From assembly GCF_013283785.1 (NCBI RefSeq), contig NZ_JABCPZ010000062.1:1-47444 (forward strand): a stretch of 47,444 nucleotides of DNA. The letters run 5' to 3'. Each line of letters starts with the position of its first letter. The stretch's first letter is position 1. A program made the translations under genes and the position numbers. Shown piece after piece: positions 24,233 through 32,001 of the stretch. The notes beneath the pieces are model-generated. The model did not search any database. It had not been told where the DNA came from and saw nothing but the letters and a program-made list of their open reading frames with translations. This DNA comes from Nonomuraea antri. GTDB taxonomy: Bacteria; Actinomycetota; Actinomycetes; Streptosporangiales; Streptosporangiaceae.

Positions 24233-24759
24233 GTCTGGGACTCCCTTCACAGGGGTGCGGTGGTGCCAGGAGGGGGAACCGGGAGGGCTGCCTCCCGGGG
24301 CTGCGTGCCTGACGCACAGCATGGGGTCCGACGGTAGGTACCACCTGGATGACGGGTTATTGCGAAGCTAACACTTGAGGTTGCAATGCCAATGTGACGC
24401 TATATCGTGACAAATTGGTGCGAGGGGAAAATCGCAGAATCGGGCCCGGTGTGAAAGGAGTGACGTGTGGGTGCGGCGGTGTCGCTGATGTCATGCTTAC
24501 GATCTTCCTAACGATCTTTAAATGATCGTGTGAGGCGCATGAGGCAGCCTGTTCCAGCAGGTGAGAGGCGTTATACCGATTCCGATCCAAATTTTCGGAC
24601 GAATCGGGATATATGCCTCGATGAGGCACTTTTGGTGGTTGGACGTAGCCATCACCTGTGCTCAAATGACCCTCATCTCGATTGTACGAATGGCCCCCAC
24701 AAGCATTCACCGCATGGTCATCGAGAATTCCCCTCCGGGGCGAGAGGTTGCGAAGGCAA
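24233..24759. promoter_or_regulatory. 527-bp divergent regulatory gap, transporter A / conservon 3
   Basis: No supported gene. The sequence is clearly AT-richer than its surroundings. It holds CCGATTC/GAATCGG inverted repeats (24576-24607), a third GAATCGGG word near 24436, ATGAGGCACTTTTGGTGGTT (24621-24640) shared with the cvnA2 upstream region, and TGTGCTCAAAT (24657-24667) shared with the cvnA4 upstream region. The cvnA3 leader GCGAGAGGTTGCGA ends just before the GTG start. Confidence 0.6.
24576..24607. promoter_or_regulatory. Inverted repeat CCGATTC-N18-GAATCGG
   Basis: Perfect 7-bp arms (24576-24582 and 24601-24607) with an 18-bp spacer holding a second, shorter inverted pair (TCCGA/TCGGA type). 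It lies 153 bp upstream of cvnA3. The half-site resembles CGAATTGGGG upstream of cvnA4. It may be an operator for either divergent operon. Confidence 0.42.
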
Positions 24760-27687
24760 GTGAGAACGCAGAGCGATGAAGCTTCCGCCGACCGCGAGCC
24801 GCACGGGCACCAGAAGCGCCGGGTGCCCAAGCCATCCTCGAGCAGGTTCGGCCTGGGCAACTGGCGCGTGCGATCGCGCCTTGTCGCGCTGATCGTCGTC
24901 CCCACGGCGGTGGCCGTGGGACTGGGCGGGCTGAACGTCGTCACTTCGCTCGCGGACGCCAGCGGCTACCAGACGTTGAGAGAGGTCGCCGAGCTCAGTG
25001 AACAGATCGGCGCCGTCACGCACGAGCTGTCGTTCGAACGCGACCAGACGGCTCTCTACATCGCGCAGGGCCGGCCGGAAGACCGCCTGCCCCAGCTCCG
25101 CACCACCTACAGCAGCGTCGACAACCTGATCGGCGAGGCCAAGCGGCGCGCCGACGTGATCGCGGACACCCACGGCGACGCGGTACGTCCGGTGCTGCGC
25201 CGCCTGCAGGAGATCAAGTCGCTGCGCGACACGGCCGCGGGCAAGATCCAGCCGCTGCCGCTGATCCAGAAGTACTCGCAGATCATCTCCGCCCTGCTGC
25301 AGTTCCACGACCAGGTGGGCCAGGTGGCGGTGGACGACGAGGTCTCACACAGCGCCAGCGCCATGGCCGCGATCAGCCGGGCCAAGGTGCAGGCGTCCAA
25401 GCAGCGCGGCATCCTGGCCAGCGCGCTCGACAAGAAGGCCTTCGACAGCGGCGAGCTCGACGCGCTCACCGCCGCCAAGGCCCAGGAGGAGAGCGAAGAG
25501 GCGCTGTTCGCCACCCTGGCCACGCTCGACCAGCTCGAGCTCTACCGCAACACGGTCGTCGGCAGGGACGTCGACCAGACCGACCTGTTCCGCCTGCGGG
25601 CCATGGCCCAGTCGGCGGAGAGCCGGCCGCTGAGCATCGGCGTGCGGCCGGACAAGGACGTGAGCACCTGGTTCGACGTCAGCACCGGGAAGATCGACGC
25701 GTTACGCAGCGTGGAGAAGACGCTGGCGTCCTCGGTCATCCTGCGGGCCCGCGGGCTGGAGGACGCGGCCAACCGCTCGGCGCTGATCTCCGGCGGGCTC
25801 ATCCTGCTGCTGCTCATCGTGGTGCTGGCGATCATCTCGCTGATCGCCCGCTCGCTGATCAGGCCGCTGCGCAAGCTGCGCGGCGAGGCCCTGGACGTGG
25901 CCGGCCACCGCCTCCCGGAGACCGTGCGCCAGCTCAGGGAGAGCACGGACGGCACGGTCGTCCCCGTCACCCCGATCGGCGTCACCACCCACGACGAGAT
26001 CGGCGAGGTGGCGCGGGCCTTCGACGAGGTGCACCGCGAGGCGGTCCGCCTGGCGGGCGAGGAGTCGCGGCTGCGCAGCAACGTCAACGCGATGTTCGTG
26101 AACCTGTCGCGCCGCAGCCAGACGCTGGTCGAACGGCAGATCACCCTGATCGACGGCCTGGAGCAGGGCGAGCAGGACGAGCAGCGGCTCGGGAACCTGT
26201 TCAAGCTCGACCATCTGGCCACCCGCATGCGGCGCAACAGCGAGAACCTGCTGGTGCTGGCCGGCCAGGACCCGCCGCGCCGGTGGAGCCAGCCGGTGAA
26301 GCTGGTCGACGTGGCCCGTGCCTCGCTGTCGGAGGTGGAGAACTACGAGCGGGTGGTCCTCCAGGTGCCCGACGGCGTCTCGGTGGCCGGTCAGGCCGTC
26401 AACGACGTCATCCACCTGCTGGCCGAGCTGGTGGAGAACGCGTTGTCGTTCTCGCCGCGCGAGACCAGGGTGACCGTGTCGGGCAGCAGGATCGACGGCG
26501 GCGGCGTCATGCTCTCGATCACGGACTCCGGCATCGGCATGACGCAGGAGGAACTGGCCCAGGCCAACGAGCGGCTGACCGACGCGCCGTCGGTGGACGT
26601 CTCCGTCTCGCGGCGCATGGGGTTGTTCGTGGTCGCCAGGCTGGCGCACCGGCACGGCATCCGGGTGCAGCTCCGTCCGCACAGCTCGGGCGGGCTGACC
26701 GCGATGGTGCTGGTGCCCGAGGCGATGCTCGGCCACGGCGCGCCGACCTTCCCCGGCATGACCACGGGCAGCGGGCCGCGCGAGGAACCGCAGGCGGGCG
26801 CGGGTCAGCGCGACGAGTCGCCCTACCCGGGCGCCGGGCCGCGCGAGGCCCCGTTCGCCGGCGCGGGCCCGCGCGAGGCGCCGTACACCGGGGCGGGTCA
26901 GCGGGACGAGCCGTACGCGGGCGCCGGGCTGCAGGCGGCGCCGGCGCCGACCGACTGGCCAGAGCCGACCTACCAGCTTGGCCCCGGCCGGCTCGGCCCC
27001 GGCCATCCGTCCTACCCGTCGAACCCCGACGCGGGCGGCTCCTGGCCCCAGTGGCCGCCGGACGCCGGCGGCTGGCCCGCCGACCAGAACACCAGAGCCG
27101 GCGGCTTCGAGATCTCCGACGTGTGGACGCCACCGCGCAACCCGTCCTGGAACGGCGAGAGCGGACAGCCCGCCGCCCGGCCGCCGATCGACGGCTGGAG
27201 CGACCGGGCCGACGCCGGAGCGCAGCAGCACCGGCCGCGCTACGAGTTCCCCGAGCCCGACGTCGCCTCCACCGGACCGATCCCCTCGGTCAAGCCGGCC
27301 ACGGACGGCGACGACTACCTGCCGATCTTCGCGGCCGTCGAGTCCGCCTGGTTCGGCCGCGGCGAGAGCGCGGGCAGCTGGGGCTCGGCCAAGTCGGACG
27401 CCGGCTGGAGCGCCGCCCAGGCGGCGGCCGAGCCGGCCCAGGGCGAATCGACGTCCGCCGGGCTGCCCAAGCGGGTGCCCAAGGCCAACCTGGTGCCGGG
27501 TTCCGCCGACACCGCGGCCGCGCCCAAGGGCGTGACGCCGATGCCGTCGGTCTCGCCCGATCGGGTGCGCAGCCGTCTGTCCAGCTTCCAGCAGGGCTTC
27601 CGGGCGGCCCGCGACGACATCACCGAAGGCAGAGCAGCATTCCAGTCCGGTCAGAACCACATTGATGGCAGGGAGGAGGGGGCATGA
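24760..27687 (+). CDS. cvnA: CvnA3, conservon membrane sensor histidine kinase-like protein
   Basis: 975 residues. TM1 near RLVALIVVPTAVAVGLGG, a NIT-type extracellular region (THELSFERDQTALYIAQGR), TM2 near LISGGLILLLLIVVLAIISL, then HAMP. H-box LDHLATRMRRNSENLL (His485), N-box ELVENALSFSP (Asn560), G1 ITDSGIGMTQEEL, and MGLFVVARLAHRHG. The disordered tail has 10-residue GAGPREAPxA repeats (about 670-725), then DDYLPIFAAVESAWF, SAGLPKRVPKANLVPGSA and SPDRVRSRLSSFQQGF. GTG 24760 is chosen by the leader shared with cvnA2. The kinase core is much closer to CvnA4 than to CvnA2, so 3 and 4 are recent paralogues. Confidence 0.92.
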   Translation: MRTQSDEASADREPHGHQKRRVPKPSSSRFGLGNWRVRSRLVALIVVPTAVAVGLGGLNVVTSLADASGYQTLREVAELSEQIGAVTHELSFERDQTALYIAQGRPEDRLPQLRTTYSSVDNLIGEAKRRADVIADTHGDAVRPVLRRLQEIKSLRDTAAGKIQPLPLIQKYSQIISALLQFHDQVGQVAVDDEVSHSASAMAAISRAKVQASKQRGILASALDKKAFDSGELDALTAAKAQEESEEALFATLATLDQLELYRNTVVGRDVDQTDLFRLRAMAQSAESRPLSIGVRPDKDVSTWFDVSTGKIDALRSVEKTLASSVILRARGLEDAANRSALISGGLILLLLIVVLAIISLIARSLIRPLRKLRGEALDVAGHRLPETVRQLRESTDGTVVPVTPIGVTTHDEIGEVARAFDEVHREAVRLAGEESRLRSNVNAMFVNLSRRSQTLVERQITLIDGLEQGEQDEQRLGNLFKLDHLATRMRRNSENLLVLAGQDPPRRWSQPVKLVDVARASLSEVENYERVVLQVPDGVSVAGQAVNDVIHLLAELVENALSFSPRETRVTVSGSRIDGGGVMLSITDSGIGMTQEELAQANERLTDAPSVDVSVSRRMGLFVVARLAHRHGIRVQLRPHSSGGLTAMVLVPEAMLGHGAPTFPGMTTGSGPREEPQAGAGQRDESPYPGAGPREAPFAGAGPREAPYTGAGQRDEPYAGAGLQAAPAPTDWPEPTYQLGPGRLGPGHPSYPSNPDAGGSWPQWPPDAGGWPADQNTRAGGFEISDVWTPPRNPSWNGESGQPAARPPIDGWSDRADAGAQQHRPRYEFPEPDVASTGPIPSVKPATDGDDYLPIFAAVESAWFGRGESAGSWGSAKSDAGWSAAQAAAEPAQGESTSAGLPKRVPKANLVPGSADTAAAPKGVTPMPSVSPDRVRSRLSSFQQGFRAARDDITEGRAAFQSGQNHIDGREEGA
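26767..26934 (+). repeat. Tandem 30-bp repeats in cvnA3
   Basis: About five 30-33-bp in-frame units encode GSGPREEPQA, GAGQRDESPYP, GAGPREAPFA, GAGPREAPYT and GAGQRDEPYA in the disordered tail just after the kinase domain. Confidence 0.85.
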
Positions 27688-28106
27688 ACGACCTCAGCCA
27701 CGCGGCACGCGGGGTCGACTGGCTGATCACCGACTTCGTCAGCACGGTCCCGGGCGTCGCGCATGCGGTGGTGGTCTCTTCTGATGGGTTGCCACTGGCG
27801 GCCTCGTCGGGCTTTCCGGCCGACCGGGCTGATCAGCTGGCCGCGATCGCGTCGGGCTTGGTGAGCCTGACGCAGGGTGCGGCGCGGGTGTTCGAGGGTG
27901 GTGCGGTCAATCAGACGATCGTGGAGATGCAGCGCGGGCTGATGCTGATCATGTCGATCAGTGACGGTTCGTGTCTGGCGGTGCTGGCGGCCCCGGACTG
28001 TGACATGGGGCTGGTGGCGTATCAGATGACGTTGATGGTGGATCGCGCCGGTCAGGTGCTGACTCCGGCGGTGCGCGCGGAACTGCGCGCCAGCCAGACA
28101 AGGTGA
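27684..28106 (+). CDS. cvnB: CvnB3, roadblock/LC7 domain protein
   Basis: 140 residues, one roadblock/LC7 domain (SDGLPLAASSGFPADRADQ, SLTQGAARVFEGGAVNQTI, SISDGSCLAVLAAPDCDMG). It is coupled to cvnA3 by an ATGA overlap. The protein differs from CvnB4 at only two positions. At DNA level 27795-28081 is almost identical to 44050-44336 (one difference in 287 bp), while the first 111 bp show about 17 differences. The near-identical part also uses more T- and G-ending codons than its neighbours, a sign of gene conversion. Confidence 0.93.
   Translation: MNDLSHAARGVDWLITDFVSTVPGVAHAVVVSSDGLPLAASSGFPADRADQLAAIASGLVSLTQGAARVFEGGAVNQTIVEMQRGLMLIMSISDGSCLAVLAAPDCDMGLVAYQMTLMVDRAGQVLTPAVRAELRASQTR
27795..28081 (+). 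repeat. Near-identical tract shared with conservon 4 (cvnB3 part)
   Basis: 287 bp matching 44050-44336 with one difference by eye. Two further identical stretches follow in the same two operons: 28256-28450 with 44587-44781, and about 28480-28559 with 44811-44890. Sequence between and outside them is clearly more diverged. Confidence 0.85.
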
Positions 28107-28112
28107 CGGCGC

Positions 28113-28514
28113 GTGACGGACCCTAGATGGACGAGCGGCGGTTGGGGACCCCAATCCCAACCGCAGCCGAGTCCTGACCCCGCTTCACCGGTCCGTCCTT
28201 ACGCGGTGACGGGAGGACGGACCGCTCCCCGGGTGAAGCTCGCCATGGAGGCATTGGTCTCCTCGGCGACGGCCGAGCACCGGGAGTTCTCCCACATCAC
28301 CCCGGAGTATCAGGCGATCAGCCAGCTGTGCCGGCAGGTCAGGTCGGTGGCGGAGGTGTCGGCGCTGCTGCGGATCCCGCTCGGGGTGGTGCGCGTGCTG
28401 ATCGCCGACATGGCGGCCGAAGGTCTGGTACGCGTGCACCAGCCGCAGCTAGAAGCCGGACGACCAGACGTCAACCTGCTGGAAAGGGTGCTCAGTGGAC
28501 TTCGCAGGCTCTAG
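28113..28514 (+). CDS. cvnC: CvnC3, DUF742 protein
   Basis: 133 residues. N-terminal TDPRWTSGGWGPQ, then the DUF742 signature VRPYAVTGGRTAPRVKLAME, the winged-helix-like core RSVAEVSALLRIPLGVVRVL, ADMAAEGLVRVHQPQ, and ERVLSGLRRL at the end. The GTG start is chosen by match to CvnC4; the ribosome site is weak, and coupling to cvnB3 (6-bp gap) is likely. Residues from the signature to HQPQ are encoded by DNA nearly identical to cvnC4. The last 20 bp overlap cvnD3. Confidence 0.92.
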   Translation: MTDPRWTSGGWGPQSQPQPSPDPASPVRPYAVTGGRTAPRVKLAMEALVSSATAEHREFSHITPEYQAISQLCRQVRSVAEVSALLRIPLGVVRVLIADMAAEGLVRVHQPQLEAGRPDVNLLERVLSGLRRL

Positions 28515-29082
28515 CCCCGGCCTCACCTCGACCAAGATCGTGGTGGCCGGCGGTTTCGGGGTAGGGAAGACGACATTCGTCGGCGCGGTGTCGGAGATCA
28601 TGCCGTTGACGACCGAGGCGGTCATGACCGACGCTTCGGCCGGCATCGACGATCTCAACCTGACACCGCTGAAGTCGACCACCACCGTGGCGATGGACTT
28701 CGGCCGGGTGTCGCTCGACCGCGACCTGATCTTGTACTTGTTCGGCACGCCGGGACAGCACCGGTTCTGGTTCATGTGGGACGACCTGGTGCGCGGGGCC
28801 ATCGGCGCGGTGGTGCTGGTGGACACGCGGCGGCTGGCCGACAGCTTCCCGGCCATCGACTACTTCGAAGAGGCGCAACTTCCGTTCGTGGTCGGCGTGA
28901 ACGGCTGGGACGGCCAGTACCCGCACAGCGACGCGGAAGTACGCGACGCCCTGACCCTGGCCCCGCACATCCCGCTGGTCAGGCTCGACGCCAGATCCAA
29001 GGACTCGGTCAAGAGCGCGCTCATCCATCTCGTCGAGCACGCGCTGAACGTGCGCATGGCCGTGCCGGGCTGGAAAGGCTAG
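28495..29082 (+). CDS. cvnD: CvnD3, small GTP-binding protein
   Basis: 195 residues. P-loop GGFGVGKTTFVGAVSE, STTTVAMDFGRVSLDRD, LFGTPGQHRFWFMWDDLV, and G4-like NGWDGQY lacking lysine. It ends RMAVPGWKG, like CvnD4 (KMAVPGWSG). After the first 65 bp it diverges from cvnD4 mainly at synonymous sites. Its TAG stop lies in a CTAG tetranucleotide (29079-29082) that is also the stop of the convergent monooxygenase gene. Confidence 0.93.
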   Translation: MDFAGSSPGLTSTKIVVAGGFGVGKTTFVGAVSEIMPLTTEAVMTDASAGIDDLNLTPLKSTTTVAMDFGRVSLDRDLILYLFGTPGQHRFWFMWDDLVRGAIGAVVLVDTRRLADSFPAIDYFEEAQLPFVVGVNGWDGQYPHSDAEVRDALTLAPHIPLVRLDARSKDSVKSALIHLVEHALNVRMAVPGWKG

Positions 29083-30332
29083 ACGCTCCAGGAGGGGCGC
29101 TCGTTGAGCGCGCGGACGTCGGAGTCGGTGATGCCGCGCTGGGCCTCGGCCATCGCGGCCAGCTCCGCCCCGCTGAGCACCTCGGAGATGTCGGTGAACC
29201 CGTCAGGCGCCCGCTCGGCCACCAGCCTGACGGTCTCCTCGATCGGCAGCGACCGGTGCAGCAGCACCAGGGCCGAGGTCGGAGGGCGCCGCTCCGCCTC
29301 GTAGGCGGCCAGCGCCGCCCGCGGATCGTCGATCGTGGCCAGGCATCTGGCCAGCACCCGCGCGTCCAGGACGGCCTGCGAGCCGCCGTTCGAGCCCACC
29401 GGGTAGAGCGGGTGGGCGGCGTCGCCGAGCAGCGTCACCCGTCCTTCGCCCCAGAAGGGCAGCGGGTCCCTGTCGACCATGGGGTATTCGAGTATCCGGC
29501 GCGAGGCCCGCATGAGCGCGGGGATGTCGAAGTGCCGGTAGTCCCAGCTTGCGAAGTGCGGCGCCACGTCCTCGATCCGGCCAGGGCGCGACCAGTCGGC
29601 CTCCTTCACCACGCCGGGCTCGCCCACCTTCACCTCGGCCACCCAGTTCACCAGCGTGGGGTCGGCGGCCGAGATGGGATAGGTGACGAACTTGCCGGCC
29701 AGGTTCGAGCCCGACACGAGCACCGTCGAGCCGTCGAGGATCGGGCCGTCCAGGATCGAGGCGGTCTCGGCCACGCCGCGCCACATGCGGATGCCGCCCC
29801 ACAGCAGCGGATCGTCGGCCGGGTGCAGCACGGCGCGCACCGTCGACAGCACGCCGTCCGCGCCGACCAGCACGTCCGCCCGCTCGCGCAGTGACCGGCC
29901 GGAGACCTGGTCGCGCAGCGTCACCGTGACGCCGGAGCCGTCCTGCTCGAAGTCCGTCAGGCGCAGGCCCAGCCGGACCGGGCCGACGCGGTCCTCGACC
30001 GCGGCCAGCAGCATCATCTGCAGCTCGCCGCGGTGGACGGAGTACTGCGGCCACCGGTAGCCGGCCGCCAGCCCGCGCGGCAGCGCCAGGATCTCGCCGC
30101 CGAACCGGTCGGTGAAGGTCATGAAGCTGGTCTCGACCCCGGTGGCGGCCAGCGGCTCGCCCAGGCCCAGCTCGGTCAGCTCGCGTACGGCGTGCGGCTG
30201 CAGGTTGATGCCCACGCCGAGCGGCCCGAGCGTGTCGGCGGCCTCCACGACCACGCAGTCGAGCCCGGCCGCGTGCAGGCTGAGCGCGGTGGCCAGCCCG
30301 CCGATACCGGCGCCGACGATCATCGTGCGCAT
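29079..30332 (-). CDS. FAD-dependent monooxygenase, PhzS-like
   Basis: 417 residues of the PHBH-fold flavin monooxygenases. The FAD-binding GxGxxG is in MIVGAGIGGLATALSLHAAG, the NAD(P)H/FAD DG motif is VLVGADGVLSTVRAVLHP, and the GD motif is VTLLGDAAHPLYPVGSNGG. PLGVGINLQPHAV, PQYSVHRGELQMMLLAAV and YPMVDRDPLPFWGEGR closely recall PhzS, which hydroxylates methylphenazine carboxylate, and related flavin-dependent oxidoreductases. It is the last gene of the module B operon, 26 bp after the B2 permease, so its substrate may be what module B imports. ATG 30332 has GGGAA 5 bp upstream. The substrate is unknown; an aromatic or N-heteroaromatic ring is inferred. Confidence 0.87.
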   Translation of the reverse strand: MRTMIVGAGIGGLATALSLHAAGLDCVVVEAADTLGPLGVGINLQPHAVRELTELGLGEPLAATGVETSFMTFTDRFGGEILALPRGLAAGYRWPQYSVHRGELQMMLLAAVEDRVGPVRLGLRLTDFEQDGSGVTVTLRDQVSGRSLRERADVLVGADGVLSTVRAVLHPADDPLLWGGIRMWRGVAETASILDGPILDGSTVLVSGSNLAGKFVTYPISAADPTLVNWVAEVKVGEPGVVKEADWSRPGRIEDVAPHFASWDYRHFDIPALMRASRRILEYPMVDRDPLPFWGEGRVTLLGDAAHPLYPVGSNGGSQAVLDARVLARCLATIDDPRAALAAYEAERRPPTSALVLLHRSLPIEETVRLVAERAPDGFTDISEVLSGAELAAMAEAQRGITDSDVRALNERPSWSV

Positions 30333-30358
30333 CGGATTCCCGCACCGTCCTTCCGGGG

Positions 30359-31228
30359 TCAGACGTTCCTGGTTGCGTGCCTGTGCCAGCCCAGCAGCCG
30401 GTGCTCGGCCAGCACGAACAGCGAGTTCACGACGTAACCGAGTACGCCGAGCAGGGCGATCGTGGCCCACACCGCGGGCGTGTCGAAGCCGCGCTGGGCC
30501 TGCAGGAGCTGGTAGCCGATGCCGTCGGTGCCGCCGAACAGCTCGGAGATCACCATCAGGATCAGCGCCAGCGACAGGCTCAGCCGCAGCCCGGCGAAGA
30601 TCTTCGGCGAGGCGGCCGGGATGATCACGACCCGCAGCCGCTGCGCCCGCGACAGGCCGAAGACGGTGGCCGTCTCGGTGTAGGTGCGATCCACCGCCCT
30701 GGCGCCGTCGATGGAGTTGAGCAGCACCGGCCAGATCACGCCGAACACGATCGTGGCCAGCTGGGTGGGGCCGCCCGCCTGGAACAGCACCACGAACAGC
30801 GGCAGCAGCAGCGGGGGCGGGATGGCCCGGCCGAACTCGAACAACGCGTCGACGTAGTCGGTCGCCGCCCGCGAGCGGCCGAGCATCACCCCGGCCACCA
30901 CGCCGACCAGCGCGGCCAGGACCCAGCCGCTGAACATGCGGCCCAGGCTGGGCAGGATGTGGCCGATCGCGTCGTCGGTGAGGAACAACCGTGACGGGGG
31001 ACCGGCGAACCACAGCTCGTACATGCGGTCCACGATCGTGGTGGGCGGCGGGAAGTCGGTGTCCTGGAGCAGCCGCGTGACGAGCTCCCAGACGACGAGC
31101 ACCGCGAACACCAGCCAGAGGCGGGCGACGGCCTTGCCGCCGCGCACGGCGCCGCGCCCGACGGCCCTGCCGCCGCGCACGGTGCCGCGGACGACGACCT
31201 TGCCTGCCTTCTTGATCGCGGGTTTCAC
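30359..31228 (-). CDS. NMT1/TauC-type ABC permease, B2 clade
   Basis: 289 residues. It has about six membrane segments with second-permease marks: FGRAIPPPLLLPLFVVLFQ, the loop RVVIIPAASPKIFAGLRLSL, and ATIALLGVLGYVVNSLFVLA ending EHRLLGWHR. The N-terminus (about 1-35) is unusually long and basic, built from imperfect VRGGRAVGRG-type repeats before the first membrane segment. ATG 31228 overlaps the B1 stop (ATGA). It pairs with B1. Confidence 0.87.
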   Translation of the reverse strand: MKPAIKKAGKVVVRGTVRGGRAVGRGAVRGGKAVARLWLVFAVLVVWELVTRLLQDTDFPPPTTIVDRMYELWFAGPPSRLFLTDDAIGHILPSLGRMFSGWVLAALVGVVAGVMLGRSRAATDYVDALFEFGRAIPPPLLLPLFVVLFQAGGPTQLATIVFGVIWPVLLNSIDGARAVDRTYTETATVFGLSRAQRLRVVIIPAASPKIFAGLRLSLSLALILMVISELFGGTDGIGYQLLQAQRGFDTPAVWATIALLGVLGYVVNSLFVLAEHRLLGWHRHATRNV

Positions 31229-32001
31229 GACGGCGCCGCCCCCGTCCGCATCAGGTGCCAGCGGAACAGGCGGCGCTCGCCGCTCAGCAGCGCCAGGTTG
31301 GCCAGCACGCCGAAGATCCCGGCCCAGCAGGTGGCCGCCATGATCAGGTCGGTCCTGTTGCCGCTGCCCGCCTGGATGACGTAGACGCCGATCCCACTGG
31401 TGCCGCCGGCGAGCAGCTCCGCGCTGACCGCCAGGATGAGCGCGATGCCGGCCGCGATCCTGATCCCGGTGGCGATGAAGGGCGCGGCGCTGGGCAGGCT
31501 CACCCTGGCCAGCACCGCCAGCCGGCCGAAGCCGAAGCTGCGCAGCGTGTCCTTCGACAGCGGGTCGACGTCGTGCATGCCGTACAGGGTGTTGATCAGG
31601 ATGGGCCAGACGGAGGCGTACACGACGACGGAGACCTTCATCATCGCGTCCTGCGGGATCAGCAGGATCGCCAGCGGGATGATGGCCACCGACGGGATCG
31701 GACGCAGGAACTCCAGCACCGGCCTGACCGCGCGCTCCACCGGCGCCAGCGCGCCGAGCAGCACGCCCAGCGGAACGCCGGCCGCGATCGCCACCAGCAG
31801 GCCGAGCGCCCAGTTCGTCAGCGTCGTGGCGAGCCCGTCCAAGAACGTGACGTCGGCGGCCAGGAGCGCGGCCTCGCGCAGGATGACCGAGGGCGGCGGG
31901 AAGAGCAGGTCCTCGCTCAGCCCGAACCGGATGACCAGCTCGCCGGCCAGGAGGAACCCCGCGGCGCCGACGACGCCGCGGAGCAGTCGCGCACCCGTCA
32001 T
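31225..32001 (-). CDS. NMT1/TauC-type ABC permease, B1 clade
   Basis: 258 residues. First-permease marks: FLRPIPSVAIIPLAILLIP, the loop DTLRSFGFGRLAVLARV followed by SLPSAAPFIATGIRIAAG, and a terminal ERRLFRWHL. It shares more with C1 and A1 than with its partner B2. The ATG start overlaps the receptor gene stop (one shared base, TGATG type). Normal length for the family. Confidence 0.87.
   Translation of the reverse strand: MTGARLLRGVVGAAGFLLAGELVIRFGLSEDLLFPPPSVILREAALLAADVTFLDGLATTLTNWALGLLVAIAAGVPLGVLLGALAPVERAVRPVLEFLRPIPSVAIIPLAILLIPQDAMMKVSVVVYASVWPILINTLYGMHDVDPLSKDTLRSFGFGRLAVLARVSLPSAAPFIATGIRIAAGIALILAVSAELLAGGTSGIGVYVIQAGSGNRTDLIMAATCWAGIFGVLANLALLSGERRLFRWHLMRTGAAPS

Noticed and set aside
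24682..24759. 26-codon upstream extension of cvnA3
   Set aside because: It is non-homologous to the other CvnAs and overlaps the conserved leader; GTG 24760 is better supported.
24357..24944. 195-codon minus-strand open frame in the transporter A / conservon 3 gap
   Set aside because: It runs through an AT-rich regulatory gap and into the 5' end of cvnA3 in antisense, shows no recognisable domain and has atypical composition.
30333..31013. N-terminal extension of the monooxygenase into the permease gene
   Set aside because: Shadow frame of the B2 permease. The FAD motif begins right after ATG 30332, where such enzymes start.
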